DNA of 64,000 nt. Origin: Rhodanobacter sp. Lineage in GTDB: Bacteria; Pseudomonadota; Gammaproteobacteria; Xanthomonadales; Rhodanobacteraceae. Positions 1-8,466 of this stretch are shown here, in pieces (positions within the stretch are counted from its first letter, which is position 1; the number at the start of each line of letters is the position of its first letter). The translations under genes were made by a program, and so were the position numbers. The notes under the pieces were generated by a model. It was not told the origin of the DNA. It saw only the letters and a list, made by a program, of their open reading frames with translations, and made no database searches. The DNA is taken from assembly GCA_004298045.1 (NCBI GenBank), contig SCRM01000019.1:1-64000 (forward strand), read 5' to 3'.

Positions 1-456
1 CCTCACCAACGCTTTGGGCAACTGATCGAGCTTGTAGATGCTTTGCTCGCTCTTGCCATCAATATCAGCCGTCCATTTCTGTACCGGCGCGACCTCGCCG
101 TCGCGCAAGAGTCGCTCAATTTCCTGCGGGTACAACGTGCACCTGGTGTCATTCGGGTTGAGCATCAGCGTCGAACCGCGGATCTGGTCGAAAAGGTCCC
201 GCCCCTTTAGCTCCAGTACGCGGACGTTCCCGCGCGCAGCCCAATCCGCCTTGGTCTTGTCGGTAAATACCGGGATCACGAACCGGCCGTCATCCGGGCT
301 TTTGAACATCACCAACTGGCGTTTTCCGGGCGGCTCGACCTTCGGGGTATGCACATACAAGGTGGCGTCGAGAAGCGCACGGAAGAACGCAGGCTCCGCT
401 CTCGCGTCCTGGATGGATGCCTCCATCAGTTTTTCCAGCTCGGCCGTCGACACCAC
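1..456 (-). CDS. SseB-family protein, C-terminus cut by window edge
   Basis: Reading leftward from a GTG at 456 the frame is open for 152 codons to the window edge, so the gene is incomplete. The visible protein has the SseB N-terminal domain pattern: an acidic helix (AELEKLMEAS), a hydrophobic strand with LYVHTP, then IPVFTDK, ending with GRDLFDQ and LMLNPND. The name comes from a type III secretion chaperone, but most family members sit in ordinary genomes and have no assigned role. The start is supported by TAGGAG just upstream, whose TAG is also an in-frame stop. It lies downstream of the small gene at 557-895 on the same strand with a 100-base gap, so the two may be co-transcribed. Confidence 0.72.
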   Translation of the reverse strand, partial: MVSTAELEKLMEASIQDARAEPAFFRALLDATLYVHTPKVEPPGKRQLVMFKSPDDGRFVIPVFTDKTKADWAARGNVRVLELKGRDLFDQIRGSTLMLNPNDTRCTLYPQEIERLLRDGEVAPVQKWTADIDGKSEQSIYKLDQLPKALVR

Positions 457-556
457 TGCGATCCACTCCTACCCGAGGACGATGCGCGCGGCGCGCAACT
501 CACGTCATTACCGATGGTACCCACGCGCTGGTGAGGCTGCAGGCCTCGTGCGACGT

Positions 557-895
557 TTAGCGCTGCGCACGCCGCTGCTTGAACTGCTCGACAAACCGAC
601 TGATGAAGTCAGCCATCGGCCCACGGTATCGAAGCGCTTCGCCACTGATGGGGATGTTCAGCTCGCGGGCGATCGCGGTCGCGTAGTTGATCTGCGCCTC
701 GGACGGCGGTCGCAAGTCCGGGTCCAAGCATTCGGAAATGCCGGCCGCTACAAGCGCCGCCAAGCGCCTCTGCAGCGTGCCGATCGCATCCAGTTCGTCC
801 GCCCTCGCAAGCTGGATCTGCCACGTCTCGAGCGCCGACTCGTCGAGCGGGATGTCGACCGTCGTCATTTCATCGAAAACAAGTTGGAAAGCCAT
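557..895 (-). CDS. hypothetical protein, 112 aa
   Basis: I do not recognise this protein with certainty. It is 112 residues long, acidic at its N-terminus and basic at its C-terminus (KQRRAQR), with no signal peptide or membrane segment. Residues about 64-100 (PPSEAQINYATAIAREL, then a second short helix) resemble a small helical module seen at the ends of some DNA-processing proteins, usually written PTEKQLxYAxxLA. That link is weak. It is divergent from the XRE regulator at 1009, and the 113-base gap between them contains two matching palindromes, so it is a likely target of that regulator. Confidence 0.6.
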   Translation of the reverse strand: MAFQLVFDEMTTVDIPLDESALETWQIQLARADELDAIGTLQRRLAALVAAGISECLDPDLRPPSEAQINYATAIARELNIPISGEALRYRGPMADFISRFVEQFKQRRAQR

Positions 896-932
896 ACGCC
901 ATCACCCACGTCAGGCGTCGGAGGTGGTGCCT

Positions 933-983
933 ATGCTACGGAATACGTAGTATGCAACGCAAGGCGAAGTTACGAACCTCGTA
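933..983. promoter_or_regulatory. twin 13-bp palindromes between divergent genes
   Basis: Two matching inverted repeats are visible. TACGGAATACGTA lies at 937-949, inside an imperfect 8-bp-arm palindrome at 933-953. TACGAACCTCGTA lies at 971-983. Both fit TACGNANNNCGTA and start 34 bases apart, about three helical turns. They sit in the intergenic gap in front of the XRE gene, the usual place for autoregulatory operators. That the XRE protein binds them is inference. Confidence 0.55.
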
Positions 984-1008
984 GGGGTCTCCCTGCCCGG
1001 TTCCAGCT

Positions 1009-1335
1009 GTGCCCCAGAAAATCAACCCGCTGGCGGTTCTCTCCAAGCGTCTCAAGGAAGCCCGTCAACGGATAGGCCTCTCACAACGAGAGCTTGGCAT
1101 CGCAGCAGGGCTCGATCATTTCGTGGCCAGTACACGCATCAATCGGTACGAGCGGGGCGTGCACCACCCTGACCCGGTAACGATCCAGCGCATGGCGGAT
1201 GCCTTGGGCGTACCTGCCGCCTATCTGTTTGCCAGCGACGACCGACTCGCCCGGTTGATCCTGGCGTTCCATTCACTGCCCGCGAAGGCGCAGGAACGCC
1301 TGATCGCCGAAGCGGAAGAGCGCGCTCAACGCTGA
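1009..1335 (+). CDS. XRE-family helix-turn-helix transcriptional regulator
   Basis: This 108-residue protein carries a Cro/C1-type helix-turn-helix at about residues 12-70: RLKEARQRIGLSQRELG is helix 1 and the turn, and INRYERGVHHPD is the hallmark after the recognition helix. DALGVPAAYLFA then closes the domain. The C-terminal tail is helical and charged and probably dimerises. The GTG at 1009 is the only plausible start before the domain, and the nearest Shine-Dalgarno-like stretch (GTAGGGG, 981-987) is rather far upstream. The gene converges on hsdM with a 34-base gap, so it could act as a controller protein for the restriction locus. It could equally control only itself and the divergent gene at 557-895. 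Confidence 0.85.
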   Translation: MPQKINPLAVLSKRLKEARQRIGLSQRELGIAAGLDHFVASTRINRYERGVHHPDPVTIQRMADALGVPAAYLFASDDRLARLILAFHSLPAKAQERLIAEAEERAQR

Positions 1336-1369
1336 CACCCTGCGGGATGTCATGGACGCTCTTGCTGGA

Positions 1370-2848
1370 TCATCCGTCGACGGCTGACCTCGGAACGCCC
1401 AACTCGTCCACCACGGACCGGAACGCATCCAACGCCACCTGCAGATTGTCGACGATGTCGGCGGCGATCTCGTCCGGTGGCGGCAGGTTGTCCACATCCT
1501 CGAGGCTGTCGTCCTTCAGCCAGAAAATGTCGAGGTTGAGCTTGTCGCGTTTTAGCAGGTCTCCCACCGCAAACCGCCTGAAGCGTTCCGTTTCCTTGCG
1601 CTTGGCCCGGTTGCTCGCTGCGTAACTGCGGACAAAATCATCCAGGTCGGCGCGCGCCAGCGGGTTCTTCTTGAGCGTGAAGTGCCGGTTGGTACGCAGG
1701 TCATAGATCCATACCGCCTTGCTGTTGGGCGAGCCATCAGCACGTGGCGGCTTCTTGTCGAAGAACAGCACGTTCGCCTTGACGCCCGGCTTGTAGAAGA
1801 TGCCGGTCGGCAGGCGCAGCAAGGTGTGGAAGTCGAACTGCATCAAGAGGCGCTTGCGGATGCCCTCGCCCGCGTTGCCGGCCTCGAACAGCACGTTGTC
1901 CGGCAGCACCACGCCAGCGCGGCCATCGTCGGCCATGATCGTCATGATGTGCTGCAGGAAGTTGAGCTGCTTGTTGGAGGTGGTGAACTTGAAATCCTCG
2001 CGCTCGTAGTTTTCGCGTTCGGTGTCGAGCGAGCCATCCTCGCCGACCACGGTGAAGCTGGATTTCTTGCCGAATGGCGGGTTGGTCAGCACCACGTCGA
2101 AGCGCTCGCCGCTGTCGCCCGCCAGGGCATCGCGGTGCTCGATCGGGCTTTCGCCGTTGCCGATGCCGTGCAGGTACATGTTCATCGCGCACAGGCGCAC
2201 TACCTCGGGAACGATGTCGTCGCCGCTGATCGACTCCTCGCGCAACCGGCGCTGCAGCGCGCGATCCTGGCTCTGATTCTTCATGTACTCATAGGCGGAC
2301 AGCAGAAAACCGCCAGTGCCACAGGCGGGGTCATGCACCGCCTCGCCGATTTGCGGCGCCACCACTTCGGTCATCGCGTCGATCAGCGCGCGCGGCGTGA
2401 AGTACTGGCCGGCGCCGGATTTCACTTCCTCCGCGTTGCGCTCCAGCAGCCCCTCGTAGATCGCGCCCTTCACGTCGACGTCAATGCCGATCCAGGTTTC
2501 GCCGTCGATCAGCGACACCACGCGCTTGAGCTTGGCCGGGTCGGTCAGCTTGTTCTGCGCGCCGCGGAAGATCGTGCCGATCAAGCCCTTCTCGCGGCCC
2601 AATGCTTCCAGAGCGTGGCGGTATTGCTCTTCCAGCTCGTCGCCATCGAGTGACGCGAGCTTGTTCCACCGCCACTTCGCCGGGATCGTGGAAGCCTCGT
2701 TCAACAGGTCGTTGCGCTCCTGGTCCATCTTCAGGAACAGCAGAAACGTAATCTGCTCAACGTAGTCGCCGTAGCCGATGCCCTGATCGCGCAGCACGTG
2801 CGCGTAGTTCCAGACCTTGCTTACAAGGGCCGAGTCAATGGTGCTCAT
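1370..2848 (-). CDS. hsdM: type I restriction-modification system, DNA methyltransferase subunit
   Basis: HsdM methylates adenine in the bipartite target chosen by HsdS and is needed for both modification and the restriction complex. The 492-residue protein has the expected length. The N-terminal helical HsdM domain starts at residue 1 (VWNYAHVLRDQGIGYGDYVEQ). The AdoMet-binding motif DPACGTGGF is at about 173-181 and the catalytic NPPF motif is at 256-259, marking an N6-adenine methylase. I chose the ATG at 2848 rather than the long upstream extension because family homology begins there and it overlaps the hsdS stop by four bases (ATGA). It is the last gene of the operon. No lesion is visible. 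Confidence 0.95.
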   Translation of the reverse strand: MSTIDSALVSKVWNYAHVLRDQGIGYGDYVEQITFLLFLKMDQERNDLLNEASTIPAKWRWNKLASLDGDELEEQYRHALEALGREKGLIGTIFRGAQNKLTDPAKLKRVVSLIDGETWIGIDVDVKGAIYEGLLERNAEEVKSGAGQYFTPRALIDAMTEVVAPQIGEAVHDPACGTGGFLLSAYEYMKNQSQDRALQRRLREESISGDDIVPEVVRLCAMNMYLHGIGNGESPIEHRDALAGDSGERFDVVLTNPPFGKKSSFTVVGEDGSLDTERENYEREDFKFTTSNKQLNFLQHIMTIMADDGRAGVVLPDNVLFEAGNAGEGIRKRLLMQFDFHTLLRLPTGIFYKPGVKANVLFFDKKPPRADGSPNSKAVWIYDLRTNRHFTLKKNPLARADLDDFVRSYAASNRAKRKETERFRRFAVGDLLKRDKLNLDIFWLKDDSLEDVDNLPPPDEIAADIVDNLQVALDAFRSVVDELGVPRSAVDG

Positions 2849-4386
2849 GCGGTCTTCTTGGTTCGTTTGCGATGTGGCGGTGCGGCGTTCCCACGCTCGG
2901 CGGCGATGCGTTCCAGCAGTTTCGACGCGGGCTCGTCGTTGGGGTTCTGCGGCACCAGTTGGCCGGAGAACGCGGCTTTGAGGGCGGATTGGCGGAGGGC
3001 GATGGCACGCCGAACCTCTATGTCCACCGCAGATCCAGCGTCGCCGCAATTCACTGTCGCCTTGTCGACCAGCGAGACGATTTCGCCTTGTTCAATCAGT
3101 GGCGGAAGTGCAACCGGTAACGCCTTGATGATTGCCAAGTTCAGATTCGGTTGGACGCCACCTGCTGCCGCCGCGCGCAAGCTGAGATAGTTCTTTTCGA
3201 GGAACGCCCGAAGGTATGCCTTAGTTGCCCGCTCGACGTGCCCGCACACAAGAGCAGCGCACGCCTGATTTGTCGCGGCGTCCACACCCAACTCGGAAAC
3301 TTTGCCGCGCGTTTTCCCTTCGCCATACATGGCAACGATCAAGCTTCCGACTGGAAATACCTTGGCGTTGGTCTCCACGATTGCGGCCTCGGTGATCCGT
3401 TCTTGTGCGTCCAAGATGAGTGACTCATTGACGGCTCCGCTAGTGATCCAGCGAATCGTCCCACCCGAGTAGTAACGCTCGTTACCCCGCTTGGGAGTTG
3501 CACCGGTATCGACGAAGCAAAGTTGTTCAACGGTCGTCCACGCCCACCCTTCCGGCAATTTAGGCAGGTCGGTGGTGTCGGGCGGCGCGGGTTCCTGGTA
3601 CTTCTGCTTCCAGTGGTCGTCGTTCGGCGTCTTGCCCTTGGCCTTGAGCTTGGCGAGTTCGGCCTTCTCCCATGCGGCGCGGCGAGCTTTCAGAATGCAG
3701 GCGAGCAAGGCCGCGCCGGATTCCGCGGGTTCGCCGGCACGCTTGCGCGCTTCGCGCCAGTCGCGGGTGAGTTCGCCGGTGACGGCGGCCTTCAGCACCG
3801 ACTGGCGGTAACGCTCCACCAGCTTCGCTACGCGCTTCAGCGCCTGCTCGCCCTCGTCGATGCGGCTGAACAGCTCGTCGATCCTCGAGACGATGCGGCA
3901 TTGCTCGTTCGCAGGCGCAACGGGAATTGCCGATTCGCGGATGAAGTCAGCGGGTACACGCTGCTGGCCGACTGCACCCTGCATGTTGCGTTTGGCCGTT
4001 TGACGATAACGTGACTGGACGAGGAACAATCGCAAATAGTCAGGTGCAACATCGACGGCCGGACGAACAATATGAAACTCAGTCGTGCCGCAACCGCGCC
4101 CTGATCGGAGCCCGCGCGCAACGGCAACCTTGCCGTTCTCCATAGACGGCGTGATCTTCGCGAACAGAACATCGTTGTCGCGGAAACGCGTGAAGTTCTT
4201 CTTGACTGTGGCAAAGGGGCGCTCGACCGACAGATCGATCCTGCCCGACAGTTCTTCCACGGCAGCCATAGGAAGGAACGTGACAAGTTCACCGTCATCT
4301 GCAGCGACCGCTGATCCAGGCGGATTGACGTCGGCAACTTCGCTGATGCGGCCAAGTACCCAGCTGTCTGGAATCGAATCACTCAC
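2845..4386 (-). CDS. hsdS: type I restriction-modification system, specificity subunit
   Basis: HsdS reads the two halves of the target sequence and bridges HsdM and HsdR. The 513-residue protein shows two target-recognition domains separated by a conserved helical spacer: TRD1 at about residues 1-150, the spacer around 160-210 (ISRIDELFSRIDEGEQAL-like region, then SVLKAAVTGELT), TRD2 at about 270-430, and a second spacer at the end (SALKAAFSGQLVPQ). This repeat of spacer motifs is the family hallmark. It starts with GTG overlapping the hsdR stop (GTGA) and ends overlapping the hsdM start, so translation is probably coupled along the operon. TRD sequences vary fast, so the recognition site cannot be read from here. 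Confidence 0.93.
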   Translation of the reverse strand: MSDSIPDSWVLGRISEVADVNPPGSAVAADDGELVTFLPMAAVEELSGRIDLSVERPFATVKKNFTRFRDNDVLFAKITPSMENGKVAVARGLRSGRGCGTTEFHIVRPAVDVAPDYLRLFLVQSRYRQTAKRNMQGAVGQQRVPADFIRESAIPVAPANEQCRIVSRIDELFSRIDEGEQALKRVAKLVERYRQSVLKAAVTGELTRDWREARKRAGEPAESGAALLACILKARRAAWEKAELAKLKAKGKTPNDDHWKQKYQEPAPPDTTDLPKLPEGWAWTTVEQLCFVDTGATPKRGNERYYSGGTIRWITSGAVNESLILDAQERITEAAIVETNAKVFPVGSLIVAMYGEGKTRGKVSELGVDAATNQACAALVCGHVERATKAYLRAFLEKNYLSLRAAAAGGVQPNLNLAIIKALPVALPPLIEQGEIVSLVDKATVNCGDAGSAVDIEVRRAIALRQSALKAAFSGQLVPQNPNDEPASKLLERIAAERGNAAPPHRKRTKKTA

Positions 4387-7145
4387 GCCGCCAGCGCCTC
4401 GGTCATCTCATCCAGCATCCGGGTCAATTCCTCGCCAAACACCTTGCGCGCCGCGATCACGCCGCCCCACGCACTGAACGGCGTGTCACGCTGCAGGTCG
4501 GCGGGGGCGATCTCGACGTTGGCGGCAAGATAGTCGCGGATGGCTTTGAGCCAGTTCATCTGTTCCTCGCTGAAGGTTTTGCCGGCCTTGATCTGGCGGC
4601 CGATCCACAGGTTGAATTTCTGCTCGACGCGCGCGGAATACGGTTCCAGCAGTTCACTTTGGCCGGTGGCGAAGCGCACCAGCGAAATGATGTCGGTGAG
4701 CACCTTGTCACTGGGCGCGCCGCGCACCAGCGCGGCTTCGATGCGCTTGTACGCCTGCCACACGTCGGCAGTGGTGAGGTGCCATGGCGGGTCGGTGAGT
4801 CGCTGCGCCAACTCGCGGATGGATGCGTACGTGAGCCGGCGTTTCGCATACGGTTGGCCGTAGAGGATCTGTAACGCCAGCAGTTCGTTCTTGTGCTGCT
4901 CGATGAATTCCTTGAACGACTGCACGCGCGCCTCGGCATGCTTGACGTCGTAGCCGGCGCTGATGATCTCGTCCGGCGTGCGCTCGGCGATCAGGATGTC
5001 GGTTTTTCGCTTGATATCCTTGATGAGGTTGCGCAGCTTGGGATCGTCCAGTGGCGCGCAAGCGGTGTCTTTCAACTCGTCCGCGACGGTTTGTGCCTGC
5101 GCCTTTGTGGCCGCTTCGACACTCCCATGGCGTTCGATGATTTTCGCTTCGACGATGTCGGGGCTGATGGCGTCGAGCAGACGGGCCGCGAGCGATTTCA
5201 GTGTGGCGCCCTGCCCGGCAGCCGAGACGCGGCTGCGGTCTTCGTCCTCGATGCGGTGATCCAGCGCCGCAAGGCGGCCGGCAAGGCTGGAGATGGCATC
5301 GTCGTCACGTCGCCCCTGCGCGATCTGGTCGATCAATTTGTCGAACGCGATGCTGCGCTTGCGTTCCAACGGCTGGCTGACGGTCTTCTGGCTCTCGGTG
5401 ACACCGACTGCATCCACCAGCACAAAGCGCGTCTTGGTTTGCGCGTCGGGCGTGACCTGGTGCAGATCGGCGTTGGCAATGCTGCGCACACCGCGGCCAC
5501 GCATCTGCTCGTAGTAGCCGGCGGATTTCACATCCCGCATGAAGATCAGACATTCCACCGCCTTGATGTCGGTGCCGGTGGCGATCATGTCCACGGTGAC
5601 CGCGATGCGCGGGAAGGGATCGACGCGGAACGCCTTGATCAGCGCCTTGGGGTCGTCGTTCGTGCGGTAGGTGATCTTCTTGGCGAAGTCGTTGCCCTGA
5701 TCGAACACCTCGCGCACGGATGTGACGATCTCCTCGGCGTGGTTGTCGTCCTTGGCGAAGATGAGCGTTTTCGGCACCCATTCGCCGGTGCGGCCGGGGA
5801 AGAGTTCGGTATAGAGGTTGTCGCGATAGCATTGGAGCACCGCGCGGATCTGCGCCGGCACGGTCACCGAGCGATCGAGTTCTTCCTTGGCGAAGGCAAG
5901 GTCTTCGTCCAGCTCCTTGTAGCGCAGCGCGCGGGTACGGCGGTCGCGGATGGGCGTGGCGTAACCGGCCTCGACCGTACCGCCTTGTTCGCCTACTTCG
6001 GTCTTGATGCGGAAAACCTCGAAGCCGACGTTGACACCATCGGCGATGGACTGCTCGTAGCCGTACTCGGACACGAGGTTGGAATTGAAGAACGCCAGTG
6101 TATGCCTGCTGGGGGTGGCGGTGAGACCGACCAGAAACGCGTCGAAGTACTCCAGCACCTGCCGCCAGCGCCCGTAGATGGAGCGGTGGCATTCGTCGGT
6201 GATGATGAAATCGAAGGTCTCGACCGGGATGGCGGGGTTGTAGGCAATGGGCGGAATCTCCCCTTCGTCGCCCGCCTCGACCTCGAAGGCCGAGCGCTCC
6301 TCGTCCTCGTCGGACAACTCCTTGCCGCGCAGCATGGCGTACAGGCGCTGGATGGTGGTGATGACCACCTTGGCGTCCGGGTCGATGTGGCTGCCATGCA
6401 GGTGCTGCACGATGTAGGTGTCGGTGAACTTGTGGCCGGCATCGGGCGGATTGAAGTTCTGGAACTCCTTGAGCGTCTGGTCGCCGAGGTTGTTGCGATC
6501 CACCAGAAACAGGATGCGGCGTGCCTTGGCAAACTTCAGCAGCCGCCACGAGAACGTGCAGGCAGTGAAGGTCTTGCCGGCGCCAGTCGCCATCTGGATC
6601 AGCGCACGCGGGCGGTCATGGGCAAAGGACTGCTCCAGCCCATGAATCGCTTCGATCTGGCAATCGCGCAGGCCGTGGAGATCCAGCGCCGGCAGGTGCG
6701 TGAGGCGGGTCCGCAGCGTGTCCTGCTCCTTCAGCCATTCATGCAACGTATGCGGCTGGTGGAAGGCGAAGATGCGGCGTGAACGCGGCTGCGGATCGCG
6801 CCCATCACAAAAGTACGTCTCGTTGCCGGTGGACTCGTAGTCGAAGTACAGGAAGTCGTTCCAGCGCGCGAGGTGGGCGGGCACGGCGAGCTTGTAGCGC
6901 GCGGCCTGCTCGGCCACGCCGGACAGGGTGACGCCCACTTTCTTCGCCTCAATCACGCCTGCCGCCTTGCCGCCCACGAACAGTAGGTAGTCGCAGGGGC
7001 CGCTATCGAGGTGAAACTCACGCACCGCCACGCCTTCGGCCGCATTGCGGTTGAAGTCGGCCATGTCCTGGATGACCCAGCGGGCTGCCGTCAGCAACTC
7101 GTCGATTCTTGCCCTGGCATGTTGTTCCGGTTCGTCAGCGGGCAT
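4383..7145 (-). CDS. hsdR: type I restriction-modification system, endonuclease/translocase subunit
   Basis: HsdR pumps DNA by ATP hydrolysis and cuts unmodified DNA far from the recognition site. From the ATG at 7145 the protein is 920 residues. The nuclease motif lies near the N-terminus (acidic residues around 47-52, then EAK at 66-68). Superfamily 2 helicase motifs follow: Walker A ATGAGKT at 186-192, DECH at 317-320 and LTATP at 341-345. The C-terminus has the helical HsdM-contact region. An upstream ATG at 7205 is possible, but 7145 gives a better domain start and follows a GGAGGACGAAGG tract. It is first in the operon; no clear promoter was identified in the 199 bases before the transposase remnant. 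The order R-S-M is not the commonest arrangement. Confidence 0.94.
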   Translation of the reverse strand: MPADEPEQHARARIDELLTAARWVIQDMADFNRNAAEGVAVREFHLDSGPCDYLLFVGGKAAGVIEAKKVGVTLSGVAEQAARYKLAVPAHLARWNDFLYFDYESTGNETYFCDGRDPQPRSRRIFAFHQPHTLHEWLKEQDTLRTRLTHLPALDLHGLRDCQIEAIHGLEQSFAHDRPRALIQMATGAGKTFTACTFSWRLLKFAKARRILFLVDRNNLGDQTLKEFQNFNPPDAGHKFTDTYIVQHLHGSHIDPDAKVVITTIQRLYAMLRGKELSDEDEERSAFEVEAGDEGEIPPIAYNPAIPVETFDFIITDECHRSIYGRWRQVLEYFDAFLVGLTATPSRHTLAFFNSNLVSEYGYEQSIADGVNVGFEVFRIKTEVGEQGGTVEAGYATPIRDRRTRALRYKELDEDLAFAKEELDRSVTVPAQIRAVLQCYRDNLYTELFPGRTGEWVPKTLIFAKDDNHAEEIVTSVREVFDQGNDFAKKITYRTNDDPKALIKAFRVDPFPRIAVTVDMIATGTDIKAVECLIFMRDVKSAGYYEQMRGRGVRSIANADLHQVTPDAQTKTRFVLVDAVGVTESQKTVSQPLERKRSIAFDKLIDQIAQGRRDDDAISSLAGRLAALDHRIEDEDRSRVSAAGQGATLKSLAARLLDAISPDIVEAKIIERHGSVEAATKAQAQTVADELKDTACAPLDDPKLRNLIKDIKRKTDILIAERTPDEIISAGYDVKHAEARVQSFKEFIEQHKNELLALQILYGQPYAKRRLTYASIRELAQRLTDPPWHLTTADVWQAYKRIEAALVRGAPSDKVLTDIISLVRFATGQSELLEPYSARVEQKFNLWIGRQIKAGKTFSEEQMNWLKAIRDYLAANVEIAPADLQRDTPFSAWGGVIAARKVFGEELTRMLDEMTEALAA

Positions 7146-7344
7146 CCCCTGATCCCTTCGTCCTCCCCCGTAAGGCAGGGGGCTGGTAAAGGATAGCGGG
7201 AGCACGCGTCCGGCGTCTGGGCGGGTCAGTCATCGTGCCGCCGAATGATGCCGGGGCTCAGCCGACACCCACAATCCTTAGTACCAGCCAGAAGTGGGCT
7301 TATGCCGTATCGGTTCAGTCATCCTGGACAATCAAGATAGGTGT

Positions 7345-8154
7345 TCATAACGCGAGCGCATCGACGACGGCTGGCGGGCATTGGCTGATGACAGCATGCC
7401 AAGGGTGTTGGTGGTAGAACGGCCGCAGGTACTGCAACACTTCCTGTTCGACCTCGGCGTGGTCTCGGTACGCTTGATCGCCGATCCATTCGTGCTTGAA
7501 GCGGCGAAACACCGGCTCCACCACCGCGTTGTCCCAGCAATTGACGCGCCGGCTCATGCTTTGCTTGATCCCGATCCGCTGCAGCGGAGCGACGAAGGTC
7601 GCACTGGTATAGATACCGCCCTGATCGGAGTGGAACAGCAGCCCCGATCAGAGTTGGCGGGCCTACCACGGCTGCTCCAGCGCCCGAGCCACCAGTGCGC
7701 TGTCGACCTTCGCCGAGCGGGCAGCCCCGACGATCCGCCGGCGCACCGCGATCGCCGAGCACCGCCAGCCATGCTGCGTAGGCAGATAGGTTACGTCTCC
7801 CGCGCACACTTGGTTGGGTGCTGGCGGACAAAACGGTCGCGCCAGCGGGTTCGGGGCAATCATGGCCACTTGGTCGGTCGGACGATAGCGATGGCGGCGC
7901 CGGGAGTGACTCCGCACTCCGGCCTGACGCATCAGGGTACGAGCTCGGTAGCGGCCCACCAACGTACTCGGGCTGGACAACTTACGCGCCACGCGGCGAC
8001 TCCCGTAGCCGCGCTGGGTCTCCTAGTGGATCTGACGCACGCACACCACGTCCGCCGCGTGCGATCGCGCGACCGCCGCGCCACCCACCGCGGTCGCATC
8101 CAGTTTGCGCTCGGAGGTCGCAAGGTGACCGTCGTCCAAGTCGTACAGCTCCAT
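7345..8154 (-). pseudogene. IS3-family transposase remnant with three in-frame stops
   Basis: One reverse frame keeps clear IS3-family OrfB blocks: GRYRARTLMRQAGV and SRRRHRYRPT, then AGDVTYLPT (first catalytic Asp), FHSDQG (second Asp), MSRRVNCWDNAVVEPVF (catalytic Glu), and a typical tail. Stops break it at 8023-8025 (TAG), 7663-7665 (TAG) and 7648-7650 (TGA), all in the same frame. The stretch after the first Asp has lost roughly ten residues compared with the family (strand LAVVLDL is missing). Decay is therefore by point mutation and small deletion, not frameshift. No intact terminal inverted repeats were found, so the element is probably immobile. Confidence 0.85.
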
Positions 8155-8228
8155 CCAACATCACCCGGGCGAGCACCAGCGATCCAAGGCCCGACGTAGT
8201 AACGGTCCGGCTGACCCACGGGTGGACG

Positions 8229-8263
8229 TAAAAAAGGGGAATGCCGAATGCCGGAGTTCCCCT
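8229..8263 (-). terminator. Rho-independent terminator, leftward
   Basis: A 7-bp perfect stem (AGGGGAA 8235-8241, TTCCCCT 8257-8263) with a 15-base loop is followed, on the minus strand, by a run of six Ts. It would end leftward transcription coming through the 21-bp array from the nrdJ operon or from a lost element gene. Confidence 0.65.
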
Positions 8264-8282
8264 GAGTGTCTCAACCGTGACA

Positions 8283-8436
8283 CGAACGCTTATGAGCAAA
8301 ATGCGAACCGTTATGTGCTAGACATGAACGCTTATGCGCTAAAGAACAACTGAATGCGTCCGCCGTGGTGCGACAGCTTATGCGCGTGAGGCGACCCGTT
8401 ATGCGCTACACACGACAGCTTATGCGCTAGCGGACA
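8283..8436. repeat. array of 21-bp repeats, probable IS21-type terminus
   Basis: Six units of about 21 bp start at 8283, 8304, 8325, 8371, 8392 and 8413. TTATG recurs at 8290, 8311, 8332, 8378, 8399 and 8420, exactly 21 bases apart within each triplet. Both triplets follow an A-B-A pattern: A units read GCTTATG and B units read CGTTATG. A 25-base gap separates the triplets. The right edge reads, on the minus strand, TGTCCGCTAGCGCATAAG, and a TGT terminus with repeated internal sites is typical of IS21-family ends. No istA or istB gene is present. Assignment to IS21 is inference; the periodic array itself is directly visible. Confidence 0.7.
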
Positions 8437-8466
8437 CCCACGTTCACGGCCTCCGCGGCAACTCCG

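Noticed and set aside
1-456. Type III secretion island suggested by the SseB name
   Set aside because: No other secretion gene is present, and SseB-domain proteins are widespread outside such islands.
1682-2653. 323-codon rightward open frame across hsdM
   Set aside because: Antisense shadow of hsdM with no recognisable domain or start signals.
4893-6782. 629-codon rightward open frame across hsdR
   Set aside because: It is antisense to a gene with full helicase and nuclease motifs; its composition (His/Asp/Val-rich) is that of a GC-rich shadow frame.
8283-8436. CRISPR array
   Set aside because: The units abut at 21 bases with no unique spacers between them and diverge from each other, unlike CRISPR repeats.
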